NCBI GenBank assembly: GCA_035651455.1
Contig: DASRFR010000054.1
Location: forward strand, 62,001 to 126,000
Reading direction: 5' to 3'
DNA from: DASRFR01 sp035651455
GTDB taxonomy: Bacteria; Acidobacteriota; Terriglobia; Terriglobales; Acidobacteriaceae
Length of the DNA: 64,000 nucleotides
In this document: positions 18,762 to 28,567 of the stretch, piece by piece
How the letters are laid out: every line of letters starts with the position of its first letter
Position numbering within the stretch: the stretch's first letter is position 1
Translations under genes and position numbers: made by a program
The notes under the pieces: model-generated
Database searches by the model: none
Told to the model about the DNA's origin: nothing
What the model saw: only the letters and a program-made list of their open reading frames with translations

Positions 18762-21746
18762 TCAGAAGGCCTGACCAATGCTGAAATAAAACTGCGTCGC
18801 CCGGAATCCGGGCACTGGATTCAAATTGCGGCCAATGTCGAAGCGCACCGGCCCGATGGGAGTGTTGTAGCGGATGCCGACTCCCACGGTATTCGAGTAG
18901 TCGTCCACCAAATGCGCCAGGCTGATAGCCGACGAGACGTTGCCGCCATCGTAGAAGCCCACCACGCCAAGGTTGTGGTCCACAAACGGAAGGTCGGGAA
19001 GCGGCACACGAAACTCAGAATTAAGAACAAAAACCTGCGGCCCGCCGACTGGAATAGTGATGTTTGTACAAGTGGAAGGATTGGTCGGATTGCCGCAGAA
19101 AGGCGTCACCCTCTGCGGCCCCGCTCCTTGCACGGGGAAGCCACGCAAGGTCGTGCTTCCGCCGGTGAAAAACCGTTCACTGGTGGGAATCGTCGCGTTC
19201 CCATACGGTTTTTCCAGCCCCAGCTGGATGCGGTTGGCCCAGACAATGCCGTGGCCGATTTCCTGGTACCGCGCGACTTGGCCAAACAATCGTCCGAAAT
19301 TTGTGCTGGCCCCAATGGCCTTGCCCACAATCCCGAGGTCAACGGTGTTGTACCAGCCCCGGTGGGCGTCCAGTGGCTTATCCCGCGTGTCGTGGATCAG
19401 CGTCCCCGAAAACATCGAGATCTGCACGTTGCGATCCCCCGGCAACACCAGCGCCGGCACCAGGATCTGGCTGAGATTGGTCTGCTGAAACGAGTAGCGG
19501 AGCTGCAGTGTCGTCGTGCGCGGCTGGTTCAGCGACCGTTCCAGTTGAAACGAGACGTTCTCCAGTTGCGCGGCAAAGAGCGGGTTCTCCGTCGTCCGCT
19601 CAGCCGATCCGCTGAACAGCGACGACCAGTTCGTCCAGCGAAAGTTAGGATCGGAATACGTTGCAATTACCCGATTGTCCAGTCGCGAGACCAGAAGCGA
19701 GATGGAGCCGGTTTCTGCCAATCCCCGCAAATTCCGGCGCGTGAACTCAAACGATCCGCGGGGACTCACGAAAGTCGCTTCGCTCGGAGCCACAGTTGCG
19801 CCGTTAGTGCTGATGGTCGGCAGGCCCGGGACCGCGATGGTGCCTCCCGGAACGTTGCCGCCCCGTCGCGAGATCTCCAGTCCGAACCCGTAGCTCATCG
19901 TGTTCCGCTTGGCTTCGTGCACTTTGACCACGGCTTCTTCGTCGGTTTGATTGGTAATCGGACGCCGCGGTCCGACGCTCGCCCAATCGAAAATGCCCAG
20001 ATTGTAAAGTTCGCTTTCAGACGCCAGCAGCTTGCCCTGGCTGAGCGGAGTTTCAGTGCGAAGCTGCGCGGTGCGCGCAATGATCCGTGGCTGCGTACGC
20101 TTGTGCCCGATCATAGCCACCTGGTCGATGCGAACCTGCTGTCCTTCTTCGATCTGATAGACGACATTCACGCGAGTGGGATCGTTGCCGACTCGCTGTA
20201 CCTGGGTCTTCACATTTGCAGTCAGATAACCATGATCCAGATAGACGGCAAGAATTTTGCCCCGGTCTTTTGCCACCCGTCCCGGCGAGTAGGGCGCCCC
20301 ACTCCGAATCAGGAACCCGCCGCTGGGGGACAGGGCGGCCTTCGAGAAGGCATTGTTGCCCTCGAGTTGTAAGTTCGTAACCAGCGTCTGGGGGCCTTCT
20401 GCGATCTGGAACGTAACGTAAATTTTGGGCTCCTTGTCGACGACCTCAGGTGTAATTGACACTTGCTCGAAGCCCTGGTCCTGGTAGAACGCCTTAAGGT
20501 TCTTCACGCTCTCCTGCAGCAGCTTGTTGCTGAATTTGCCGTGAGAGAGGAAACTACCTTTTTTAACCGCGACGGTCTCTTCCAGCTTGTCTTCGTCAGC
20601 GTGACGATTGCCTTTGAAAGCAATCTCCGCCACTTTGTGCTTTCGACCTTTGTCGACGTTGTAGACCAGCGATATTTGACCGTCTTTCTTCTGGAAGTCG
20701 GTTTTTACCTTAGTGTCGAAATAGCCCTTCCCCTGGAAGTAGTTGATGATGTTTCTTTCGCCTTCCGCCACCAGGTCAGGATCCACCGAGCCCTCCTGAT
20801 AAATCGGGATAATCTTCTTCTGCTGCCGCCCTGAGACCAGCGGGAACCATGAGAGCCGGGCGCCGTTGATGCGGACTGCGACTCTTGGGCCTTCGTCTAC
20901 CTTGATCTTGAAATCTGCGCGGTTCGTCTCCGCACGATATTGCGGCGGCTCGGCTTCCACCTTGCTGGCCAATCGATCATGCTTGATGAGGTAGCGTTTG
21001 ATTAATTCTGTCCCTGCATTCACCCGTTTCGGGCTATACGGCTTTCCCGAACTCAGGGCTGCGCCGACAAACTTCGCTCGAAAAGTTCGCGTGGTCGCCA
21101 GCAATCGCTGTGCTTCTGCGGGTGCGGGCCCTTCTACCACTACGTTCCCGATCTTGGCGCGTTTACGCAACTGCACGTTATAGACGACATTGGCCAGGCC
21201 GAATTGCTTGTCAAACTCGATCGTCGGTTCCACCGTCGCTTGGAAAAAGCCTTGCTTACGAAAAAAATCGAGCAAAGCCTTCTTGCCGTTCTCCACCCCG
21301 TCGGCTTCGTAAGGATCCTGGTCGGGAAGATTCACTATTTGCAGCAGCCGGGTGTACACAAACTGTTTCGTCGCGCCGGGAAATTTGACGACGCCATAGT
21401 AGTAAGCAGGTTCCAGGACAAAGATGACGTGCAGTCCGGCAGCTTCGGGCTTTACCTCCAGGTTCACCCCTTTGAACATGCCGGTTCTCTCCAGCGCCTG
21501 GATGCTTGCTTGGACTTTCTGATTGGAGTAGGGTTGGCCGGCTTGTTGTGTTATGAGATGACGGAATCCGGTGACAGGGCGGTTAGGATCCGTGATCAAG
21601 TCGACCGCGACAACTGGCTGTCCCTCGTAATTCACTGCTGGATTGGCTTCCTGGGCCCGGGCGAGCACCTGCAAGCAAAGCAGGATGACAACAATGGTGA
21701 AGCTGGGCCGCTGCATAGAATCGATAAACCGCGCCAACGACATCAT
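18762..21746 (-). CDS. POTRA/beta-barrel outer-membrane protein of the BamA/TamA superfamily
   Basis: 994 residues. A signal peptide (VVILLCLQVLARAQ) precedes about 550 residues of POTRA modules, recognisable by repeated GxPYSxxKVxxxxxxL starts and GYFDTKVKTDFQKK-type strands, then a 16-strand-type barrel from about residue 610. The barrel carries the VRFDIG segment near the C-terminus and ends in FYFSIGQAF, with the terminal aromatic needed for outer-membrane insertion. With tamB immediately downstream it acts most likely as TamA, though the many POTRA modules also fit a second BamA. Start could be 21746, 21743 or 21716; no clear ribosome-binding sequence decides. Confidence 0.9.
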   Translation of the reverse strand: MMSLARFIDSMQRPSFTIVVILLCLQVLARAQEANPAVNYEGQPVVAVDLITDPNRPVTGFRHLITQQAGQPYSNQKVQASIQALERTGMFKGVNLEVKPEAAGLHVIFVLEPAYYYGVVKFPGATKQFVYTRLLQIVNLPDQDPYEADGVENGKKALLDFFRKQGFFQATVEPTIEFDKQFGLANVVYNVQLRKRAKIGNVVVEGPAPAEAQRLLATTRTFRAKFVGAALSSGKPYSPKRVNAGTELIKRYLIKHDRLASKVEAEPPQYRAETNRADFKIKVDEGPRVAVRINGARLSWFPLVSGRQQKKIIPIYQEGSVDPDLVAEGERNIINYFQGKGYFDTKVKTDFQKKDGQISLVYNVDKGRKHKVAEIAFKGNRHADEDKLEETVAVKKGSFLSHGKFSNKLLQESVKNLKAFYQDQGFEQVSITPEVVDKEPKIYVTFQIAEGPQTLVTNLQLEGNNAFSKAALSPSGGFLIRSGAPYSPGRVAKDRGKILAVYLDHGYLTANVKTQVQRVGNDPTRVNVVYQIEEGQQVRIDQVAMIGHKRTQPRIIARTAQLRTETPLSQGKLLASESELYNLGIFDWASVGPRRPITNQTDEEAVVKVHEAKRNTMSYGFGLEISRRGGNVPGGTIAVPGLPTISTNGATVAPSEATFVSPRGSFEFTRRNLRGLAETGSISLLVSRLDNRVIATYSDPNFRWTNWSSLFSGSAERTTENPLFAAQLENVSFQLERSLNQPRTTTLQLRYSFQQTNLSQILVPALVLPGDRNVQISMFSGTLIHDTRDKPLDAHRGWYNTVDLGIVGKAIGASTNFGRLFGQVARYQEIGHGIVWANRIQLGLEKPYGNATIPTSERFFTGGSTTLRGFPVQGAGPQRVTPFCGNPTNPSTCTNITIPVGGPQVFVLNSEFRVPLPDLPFVDHNLGVVGFYDGGNVSSAISLAHLVDDYSNTVGVGIRYNTPIGPVRFDIGRNLNPVPGFRATQFYFSIGQAF

Positions 21747-21880
21747 TCGTGTGATACATGTGTCAGCAGCAACAACGTGCGCCTAAAGACACTCCAATCC
21801 CCCGGTTGGGACCGACGAAACTCTGATGCCCTGCTTTTCACATAGGATGTCCATTTCAGCTCACCTGTGAGTTGCTCCGC

Positions 21881-22900
21881 ATGAGAATACCTTCCCTCTG
21901 TGTGCTGCTGCTCTGCTGCTCCTGCTGCGCGCAGGAAATTACCATTCAAGCCAGCGATACTATTGAAGATCTGCGAGGTGTCAGCGCCTTGAAGTCCGGA
22001 GTGATCTGGGCCAGTGGATCGCATGGCACCTATTTGCGTTCCGGGAATAGCGGCAAGAACTGGACAGTCGCGCATGTGCCCGGTGCAGAGACACTGGATT
22101 TCCGCGACGTGGAAGCGATTAGCTCTGACACCGCTTACTTGTTGAGCGCGGGATCCGGTGAGCAGTCGCGTATCTACAAGACCGTGGATGGCGGCAGGAA
22201 GTGGAAACTGCAATTCACCAATACCGACCCGCAAGGATTTCTGGATTGCATGGCCTTCTGGGATCAGAAGGATGGGATTGTTCTGGGCGATCCCGTTGCT
22301 GGGCGTTTTGTTCTGCTTCGCACCGAAGATGGCGGTGAGACTTGGAGCCGCATGGCTAACTCAGCGCTCATGGCCAGTGACGGCGAAGGCGCCTTTGCGG
22401 CAAGCGGCACTTGCATTACAACCCGGCCAAACGGCGATGTCTGGTTCGCCACTGGCGGATCAGTTGCGCGGGTGTTCCATTCGCGCGATGCGGGCAAAAG
22501 CTGGCAGGTGGCAAAAACGCCGATCACTCAAGGGCAGAACTCTTCGGGAATTTTCTCCATCGCCTTCCGCGACGCTCGGAACGGAATGATCGCGGGTGGT
22601 GATTACAAGTCGCCGCAGCGTGATGGGGCGAACCTGGCATTCACGACCGATGGTGGCATGACCTGGACCGTGGGACCGGTATCGCCTCAGTGGTATTTCT
22701 CCGCGGCGGCGTGGAATCCCGGCTCTGATTCGTTTGTGGCGGTGGGAACGACTGCCGCGGCATTCGCGAGAAGCGAGCACAGCAAAGGGTGGCAGAAGAC
22801 TTGGAACGGTCCCGTCAACGCCGTCAGCTTTTACGCAGCCGGCAAAGGGGTTGCGGTCGGACCCAAGGGTTTGATTGAGACGATCAGCGCCACGCCTTAG
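21881..22900 (+). CDS. Secreted BNR-repeat/Ycf48-like beta-propeller protein
   Basis: About 339 residues with a Cys-rich signal peptide (MRIPSLCVLLLCCSCC, possibly a lipoprotein-type or Sec signal). The rest is repeating beta strands with BNR-type signatures: SGNSGKNWTVAHV, TVDGGRKWKLQFT, TEDGGETWSRMA, SRDAGKSWQVAK and TDGGMTWTVGP, giving a propeller like Ycf48 or sialidase-related folds. There are no sialidase catalytic residues in the proper context, so a binding or assembly role is likely. The ATG at 21881 is preferred to the TTG at 21872. Its stop overlaps the convergent PilZ gene by four bases. Confidence 0.85.
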   Translation: MRIPSLCVLLLCCSCCAQEITIQASDTIEDLRGVSALKSGVIWASGSHGTYLRSGNSGKNWTVAHVPGAETLDFRDVEAISSDTAYLLSAGSGEQSRIYKTVDGGRKWKLQFTNTDPQGFLDCMAFWDQKDGIVLGDPVAGRFVLLRTEDGGETWSRMANSALMASDGEGAFAASGTCITTRPNGDVWFATGGSVARVFHSRDAGKSWQVAKTPITQGQNSSGIFSIAFRDARNGMIAGGDYKSPQRDGANLAFTTDGGMTWTVGPVSPQWYFSAAAWNPGSDSFVAVGTTAAAFARSEHSKGWQKTWNGPVNAVSFYAAGKGVAVGPKGLIETISATP

Positions 22901-23253
22901 TCTTCGGACTCGCCGTTGCCCCGATCCTCGGCAATTTCTTCGTCAGGAAACGGCTCGTAATGTTCGAACTTGATCGCCACCTGGAAGCGGCCGGGCTGAT
23001 GTTGATTCTTGCGAAGAACTTTTCCCAGGCACCAGGCGCGCACATCACGGGTGCGCGTCAATTCACTCGGCAAGATTAAGAACATGCCCAGTTGTGCGTC
23101 TGTATCGACGCAGTGCCCTGCCTCGAGGAAAGCGCCTCCTAGAGATAGGTTGCGCGCGATCGCGCTGGCATCCTCCGGGCAATGCGGGGAACGGATGTTG
23201 ACGATCTCGTCGACCGAAACTCGCGGATATTGGCGCCGTTCGTGGATGACCAT
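22897..23253 (-). CDS. PilZ domain protein
   Basis: 118 residues. It starts with ERRQYPRV, equivalent to the RxxxR c-di-GMP-binding arm of PilZ domains, and contains NLSLGGAFLEA, the D/NxSxxG motif. The rest is a short beta barrel with a hydrophilic acidic tail (DEEIAEDRGNGESED). It probably binds c-di-GMP and acts on a partner protein. No partner is encoded beside it. Confidence 0.88.
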   Translation of the reverse strand: MVIHERRQYPRVSVDEIVNIRSPHCPEDASAIARNLSLGGAFLEAGHCVDTDAQLGMFLILPSELTRTRDVRAWCLGKVLRKNQHQPGRFQVAIKFEHYEPFPDEEIAEDRGNGESED

Positions 23254-23513
23254 GGCTAAGTGTTCGATGAGACCGACGGGATGAGAGTTGGTCTGAGTTC
23301 CCCTGCAATCCGGCCGGGAATTTGGGCCAAAAAACGGTCGCGCCCCAGATGCACTTGCAACTGAGGCGCTTCCGAAGCAGCCCTCCCCCAGGTCTGCTCA
23401 ATTCCTAGCCTAAGATTGCTCTCCGTACATGGGAATGGCACGCGAGTGTTAAGGCATAGCCCGGTCGTGTAGGAAGCTGTGGAAAGCCCGCAGCACTGCC
23501 TGAAAGCGGAGAC

Positions 23514-25058
23514 TTACTCCATTTCAAACGACACGAATTCGAAATGTCCCTCGCGCTCGATCTGCATGGCAACTGAATCTCCGGATTTGATGGCCTTCAC
23601 AGATGCGCGTAACGCATCGACCGACGCTATGGGTGCTCCATTAACCGAATGAATAATGTCTCCGGTCGTCAAGCCCGTATCGGGACCAGCCAGGTCTGCG
23701 GCTCGTCCCACAACCACGACTCCGTTGGGATTGCGCAGATCAGGAAGCATGGAGCGGAGCCGGTCGTCGAGCGTAACCGCGAGAATCGCGAGCTGCGACA
23801 CCAGGCTAGTTTGCGCGTTGCTGAGATCTGCGATCTGGTCCTCTTTGTCTTTCTGCTCAGTCACGGGTATATACAGGGTTTTCTTTTCTGTCCCGCGCAG
23901 GACATCCAGCTTGAGGACCTGGTCGACCGGATGCAGGTACAGAATACCGACGAAAACGGGAAGGGTCTCGACATGCCGATCGTCGGCAGCCAAAACGATG
24001 TCTCCAATTTTTAATCCCGCCGCTTCCGCCGGACCATCCGGCTTAACGTCCGAGATGATTAAGCCCCAGTTGCGCGGCAATGACAATCCTTGCGCCAGTG
24101 CCGGAGTGATCGTCTGAGCCTGCGCCCCGATGATAGATCTGTGCAAATGGCCGTACTTACGGAAGCTATGGTAGGCAAAGTTGACCACACGCGCCGGTAT
24201 GGCGAATCCCAGCCCTTCGCTGCCCCCGGCTTGGGTGAGAATGAAAGTGTTGATGCCCACCACATACCCTTCCATATCGACGAGCGGTCCTCCGCTATTG
24301 CCGGGATTGATTGGCGCGTCGGTCTGAATGTAGACCATCGGCTTGTCAGGATCGATTTGTCGCGCCACCGCACTGACCACTCCCATGGTCGCCGTACTCT
24401 GAAGACCTTCAGGGCTACCCACTGCGAATACCAGTTGGCCCTGGTGGATCCTGCGGCCATTCCCCAAGGGCAGGGTCGGGAGGTTGTTGCCGTTGATCTT
24501 GATCAGCGCCAGGTCGATGTCTTTGTCAAGGCCGATCAGCTTGCCTTCGAAGACCTGGTTCTTCCCTATGGGAGCGAGATCCATGGGCATGTCGATTGAG
24601 GGAACGGGAAGAACAACGCGAATGCGCTGTGCTCCCCCCACCACGTGGGCGTTGGTCATGATGTAGCCGGACGGATCCAGGATCACCCCCGACCCTAACG
24701 CGCTTTGCCGCGCAATCAGCGCCGTGTTGTCCTGACTTTTGTTTTCCACCTGGCTGTAACCGGTCACCTGGATCTGAACGACCGCTGGGGAAACTTTCGC
24801 GACCATTCCCTCTAACGCCGCGTTGAGCTGCTGGAGTACTTGAGGAGGTTCACTGGGAGGAATTACGCCCGAGGCAGACGGACCAGGTTGCAATGCTGGC
24901 TTTTGCGGCGGCGCCTCTTGTTGCGCGGGTGCCTGTTTTTGCGCGGAGCTCGTGCTGGGGCTCGCGGTTTGAGCCCACGCTGTCACCGTCGCCAACAGCA
25001 AGATCAAAGCCGCGGGGAAAAATGCGTGTAATTTTCGATTGCTAACAATCATGGGCAT
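23514..25058 (-). CDS. HtrA/DegQ-like serine protease with PDZ domains
   Basis: 514 residues. A signal peptide is followed by a Pro/Gln/Ala-rich linker (about 31-72), a trypsin-like domain with triad His138 (TNAHVV), Asp182 (DIDLALIK) and Ser255 (NPGNSGGPLV), and two PDZ domains, the first with GLSLPRNWGLIISDVKPDGPA and the second with GLTTGDIIHSVNG. This is the periplasmic Deg/HtrA layout for quality control of exported proteins. The linker is longer than in E. coli DegQ. Two ATG codons six bases apart share a GAGGGGG ribosome-binding sequence. Confidence 0.93.
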   Translation of the reverse strand: MPMIVSNRKLHAFFPAALILLLATVTAWAQTASPSTSSAQKQAPAQQEAPPQKPALQPGPSASGVIPPSEPPQVLQQLNAALEGMVAKVSPAVVQIQVTGYSQVENKSQDNTALIARQSALGSGVILDPSGYIMTNAHVVGGAQRIRVVLPVPSIDMPMDLAPIGKNQVFEGKLIGLDKDIDLALIKINGNNLPTLPLGNGRRIHQGQLVFAVGSPEGLQSTATMGVVSAVARQIDPDKPMVYIQTDAPINPGNSGGPLVDMEGYVVGINTFILTQAGGSEGLGFAIPARVVNFAYHSFRKYGHLHRSIIGAQAQTITPALAQGLSLPRNWGLIISDVKPDGPAEAAGLKIGDIVLAADDRHVETLPVFVGILYLHPVDQVLKLDVLRGTEKKTLYIPVTEQKDKEDQIADLSNAQTSLVSQLAILAVTLDDRLRSMLPDLRNPNGVVVVGRAADLAGPDTGLTTGDIIHSVNGAPIASVDALRASVKAIKSGDSVAMQIEREGHFEFVSFEME

Positions 25059-25193
25059 GCCCCCTCGTGCGGGCAGTCATCCCCGCTACTCATTTCCAAA
25101 ACCCTCTGCTGAACAGGGAGATGTATTGTGCCAGAAAACCTGCGGCGCCGGGGGACCGAACGCCCGGCTCGCAAGATAGTCGCGGTCTGAACA

Positions 25194-26033
25194 CTACATC
25201 GACGCTTTTGGCCGAGACTCGCGGATACGCGACACCACCTGCTTCATCTTCTGAAATTGCCCCGTCTGGTATGTGTACGAGCGTTGTGGCAAACGCGCGG
25301 CCTCTTGCTCGATGGCGCGCTCACGGTTGTCGGGGTTCGGGTGGTCGGAAAGGAATTGCGGAGCGCGTTGTGCTCCTTGCGCGTTCAACTTCTCGAAAAA
25401 TCGCGCCATTTCCATCGGGTTATAACCCGACTCGGCCATCAGATGCGATCCCATCAAATCGGCCTGGCTTTCTGCCGTGCGCGAAAACTTCAGAAGCACA
25501 CTATTCGCGCCGAGCCCGATGCCGACCTGCGCAAGCTGTCCCATCATCGATCCTCCACCCATTTGCGAAGCCAGCATGGCGGGCAGTTCGATCAGGTTTC
25601 GCTTCGATGCCTGGTTGGTTCCGTGGCGCAGAATCACGTGTGACATCTCGTGACCCATGACTCCCGCCAATTGCGCTTCGCTGTCTACGGCCTTGAGCAG
25701 TCCCGTATTGATGAACATAGGACCACCGGGAAGTGCGAATGCATTGATGGTCGGATCCGAAACCACTTCGAAGCTGAACGGAAACCCGCTGGCGCTCGCT
25801 TCCTGAGAGCTTGCCAGGCGTTTCCCGATCACATTTACGTAATTGGTCAGCACCGGGTCGTTCATTACCTTCATCTGCTTGCGCACTTGCGCCGCCGATT
25901 CCTGGCCGAGCTGAACGTCTTGCTGCTTGGAAAATAGGTTGAATCCCGGCTGGAAACGAGTGGGACCTTGCGCTGTCAGCGCGCTTGCGAAGACCAGCAG
26001 CACGAGCCAAGCCGTAGGTATCCATCTGCGCAT
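25194..26033 (-). CDS. M48 family zinc metalloprotease (BepA/LoiP-like), exported
   Basis: 279 residues with a signal peptide (MRRWIPTAWLVLLVFASALTAQ). The zinc site is HEMSH (His128, Glu129, His132) and the third ligand is the Glu of ESQADLMG. The NAFALPGG segment typical of periplasmic M48 proteins is present. It lacks the TPR half of BepA and so resembles LoiP/YggG. It should degrade misfolded outer-membrane proteins. The ATG at 26033, preceded by GGAGG, is preferred to the one four codons upstream. It is the last gene of the mttB-like cluster on the minus strand, about 70 bases after it. Confidence 0.9.
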   Translation of the reverse strand: MRRWIPTAWLVLLVFASALTAQGPTRFQPGFNLFSKQQDVQLGQESAAQVRKQMKVMNDPVLTNYVNVIGKRLASSQEASASGFPFSFEVVSDPTINAFALPGGPMFINTGLLKAVDSEAQLAGVMGHEMSHVILRHGTNQASKRNLIELPAMLASQMGGGSMMGQLAQVGIGLGANSVLLKFSRTAESQADLMGSHLMAESGYNPMEMARFFEKLNAQGAQRAPQFLSDHPNPDNRERAIEQEAARLPQRSYTYQTGQFQKMKQVVSRIRESRPKASM

Positions 26034-26101
26034 AACGACCTCCACAGCCAGAGGGGTTTTTAGAAAATTGAGAATACCACGGGCAAGTTTTTAGTTTCGG
26101 C

Positions 26102-27556
26102 TTAGGAAGTGACGCCGGATGTGTGCTTCTCAAGAATTGCATCCAGCTTTGTTTTCAGTTCTGCTGGGATATTTGGCAGTTCATAGGACGCCACCAGTTC
26201 ATTCGCTCTCTGCCGTGCTCGCTGGAACTCGTCGTGCGGACAGCCTTGATTTGCGAACCCTCGCTCGACAATCGAAGAGGGAAAATGCTGCTCAGTGCGG
26301 AATAAGGACCGCGTCTCTTTAAGCTTGAGGAACTCCCCGCTGAATCCGGTCTGCCGGAAGGTATCTGTGGCTAACGATTCCGCGCCCATTCGAATGCCCT
26401 CCACTAGTCTTTGTGCGGAAGCAATGGCCTCGGCATCGATTACCAACTTTTCTACGCTGTGGCACGCGAGTGAATCCAGCATTCCGGCCCCGGAGATCAT
26501 GTTGATACCCGCCAGCGCGCCAAGCACGGCAGAGGTCCCGCTCTCCATGCCGGCTTGTGCATCCACCGAGTTTGAATCGCTTGCCACCAGGTAACCGTGT
26601 GTGGGCAGGCCAAGGTGCTTTCCGACTTGCGTGCAACCCAGGTTCAGCATGGCCGTTTCGATCGCCCCCATCGGAGTGCCGCCCGTGCTCATGTCGAAGA
26701 TGGCCGGCGCACCTCCCCACACGATCGGAGCCCCTGGGTACGCGAGTTGGTGAATCGTAATGCCGCTCAGGCATTCGGCTGCGTGTTGCACCATGGAACC
26801 CGCGAGCGTAACTGGTGCGGTGGCTCCCGCCAGCGGCATGGATACCATCTCGACCGGCACGCCTGCACGCGCGAGTTGTACCAGGTTATCGGCCGCGAAC
26901 TCCGACCAGTTCAGCGGAGGCGAGGGGCAGACGTCGAACACCGCTCGCGGCTTTCGTTTCAGTTCCGCTGCGCTTCCCGCGTCGGCAACCAGCAAGTCGA
27001 GCATCGTCCCCAGCGTGCGCCCGCTGAAAGCGCCCGTCACCACTGGCTTGTTCGAATGTTTCAGAACTACGAACAAGCGGTAAAAGTCGCCGATCTCGTG
27101 CGGGACATCGTTGCACACCACGGCCGTCGACTGCGCCGCGAACTGCGGCAGCATTTCTGTAACCTGCACCAGTCGTACCAGGTCTTCGGTCCGCGCTGGA
27201 CGCGGTTTCCTGGTCTCCGGATCGAGAATATTGAGGCAGGACGAACCGGGATCGAATTGCACACGGTTGCCTCCGTACTGCACCACGGGAGCACCGGAGC
27301 GGTCGTGCAGAAAAAACTCGCGAGGCACGCATTCCAGGCAGCGGCGCACCAACCCCTCCGGGATATGCGCGACAACACTTTCAATGCGAGCGCCGGCGGC
27401 CGCCAGCAGTTGCCGCGCCGTATCTGTACCCACTCGCACACCCGGGCTGATCAACAATTGAAATGCTTCGTCCAGAATGCGGCCGACGGCATGATCATCA
27501 AGCAAAGGTAGCTGAGGCGTGACCTGTGCAGGAACATCGCTCGTGGGTGTGACCAT
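26102..27556 (-). CDS. Trimethylamine methyltransferase (MttB) family protein, non-pyrrolysine
   Basis: 484 residues across the whole MttB-family TIM barrel. The family motifs seen are GGNRVQFDPGSSCLNILDP near 94-112, SNKPVVTGAFSGRT, GGAPAIFDMSTGGTPMG and the C-terminal FPSSIVERGFANQG. There is no in-frame TAG codon, so it is a member without pyrrolysine. Known proteins of this kind demethylate quaternary amines such as glycine betaine (MtgB) or carnitine, passing the methyl group to a corrinoid protein. Such a corrinoid protein is encoded directly upstream. The ATG has an AGAGG sequence eight bases before it. Substrate unknown. Confidence 0.88.
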   Translation of the reverse strand: MVTPTSDVPAQVTPQLPLLDDHAVGRILDEAFQLLISPGVRVGTDTARQLLAAAGARIESVVAHIPEGLVRRCLECVPREFFLHDRSGAPVVQYGGNRVQFDPGSSCLNILDPETRKPRPARTEDLVRLVQVTEMLPQFAAQSTAVVCNDVPHEIGDFYRLFVVLKHSNKPVVTGAFSGRTLGTMLDLLVADAGSAAELKRKPRAVFDVCPSPPLNWSEFAADNLVQLARAGVPVEMVSMPLAGATAPVTLAGSMVQHAAECLSGITIHQLAYPGAPIVWGGAPAIFDMSTGGTPMGAIETAMLNLGCTQVGKHLGLPTHGYLVASDSNSVDAQAGMESGTSAVLGALAGINMISGAGMLDSLACHSVEKLVIDAEAIASAQRLVEGIRMGAESLATDTFRQTGFSGEFLKLKETRSLFRTEQHFPSSIVERGFANQGCPHDEFQRARQRANELVASYELPNIPAELKTKLDAILEKHTSGVTS

Positions 27557-27661
27557 AATTTTGCCTCTTTGCTCTGCGCCTGTGGCCTCAACCAGAGCCG
27601 TCGAGGTTCTGCCGGCATCTCACTCATCAGCAGATGCGTGCGAACCACTCTGCCAATTGCG

Positions 27662-28297
27662 CTATCTCGCACTGGCGCAGCCCACCAACTCCTTCACCAG
27701 GGTGACTGCGCTCACCGCATCCTTTGCATAACCATCGGCGCCAATCTCACCGGCCCACTGGCGCGTAACCGGTGCGCCGCCTACGATGATCTTCAGCTGT
27801 GCACGCAAGCCCTGCCGTTGGATCTCCTCGACCACCCCTCGTTGACCTTTCATGGTCGTCGTCAGGAGCGCCGAAATGCCGACCACGTCGGCCGCCAATT
27901 CTCGGGCTCGCGTGGCAAATACATCGCTGCCCACATCAACGCCGAGATCATGCACTTTGAATCCATTGGCCGTGAGCAGCGTCCCCACCAGTGTTTTTCC
28001 AATTTCGTGAATGTCTCCCTTGGTCGTGCCCAGAACTATCGTGCCTGCAGTCGGGCGCTCTCGTCCTTGCTTTTTCAATTCCGGCTCGATGACCGACATA
28101 GCGGCCTGCATCGCTTCGGCCGATGCCATCATGTCGGGCAGAAACATAGTGCGCCGCGCGAACTGCTCGCCCACGAATGTCATCGCCGGCAAGAAACCTT
28201 CATCAATCAAAGACAAGGGCGGAACTCCCGCTTCGAGACCCGCGCGAGCCAGCTCCCGCGCGCTTTCTGGTGCCCCGTCAACAATGCTTTTCTGCAT
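27662..28297 (-). CDS. Corrinoid (cobalamin-binding) methyl-carrier protein, MttC/MtbC type
   Basis: About 211 residues: an N-terminal helical cap domain (to about residue 80) and a B12-binding Rossmann domain with GDIHEIG (Asp95, axial His97, Gly100) and the later VGISALLTTT and IVGGAPVT segments. It carries a methyl group on cobalamin between the MttB-family enzyme encoded 105 bases downstream and a second methyltransferase, which is not in the window. The ATG at 28297 is chosen because the family starts there; a GTG at 28348 would add 17 residues. No cobalamin riboswitch was recognised upstream. Confidence 0.88.
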   Translation of the reverse strand: MQKSIVDGAPESARELARAGLEAGVPPLSLIDEGFLPAMTFVGEQFARRTMFLPDMMASAEAMQAAMSVIEPELKKQGRERPTAGTIVLGTTKGDIHEIGKTLVGTLLTANGFKVHDLGVDVGSDVFATRARELAADVVGISALLTTTMKGQRGVVEEIQRQGLRAQLKIIVGGAPVTRQWAGEIGADGYAKDAVSAVTLVKELVGCASAR

Positions 28298-28567
28298 GGC
28301 CCCAAAATCGGCATTCCCCAAGACGGCACCTCTCGCGCTTGATTTCACCTGTTAAGGAACATGGTGTCTGTGACATACATCACCGGCCCGGAGCTTGCGC
28401 CAAACCACCGCGGCCAGCAGCCTCTCGTTCGTTAAAACGGCCATTGGGCACGCCCTACGCCTGTTTCCTACCGTTATCCGTGTGGTAAATCAGACTTTGC
28501 GGACGCTGTATAACGTGATATAACCGCCCGTAAGCAGCTATTCTGAACTCCCCCAAGGAGCGGCCAT

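Noticed and set aside
18213..20372. Long open frame of 719 codons on the plus strand opposite the tamB start and the barrel gene
   Set aside because: It is the complement of two well-supported genes, has no family motif and is explained by codon bias in GC-rich DNA.
26597..27511. 304-codon open frame opposite the MttB-family gene
   Set aside because: Antisense shadow without motif or ribosome-binding sequence.
26102..27556. Pyrrolysine-containing MttB
   Set aside because: The frame has no in-frame TAG codon.
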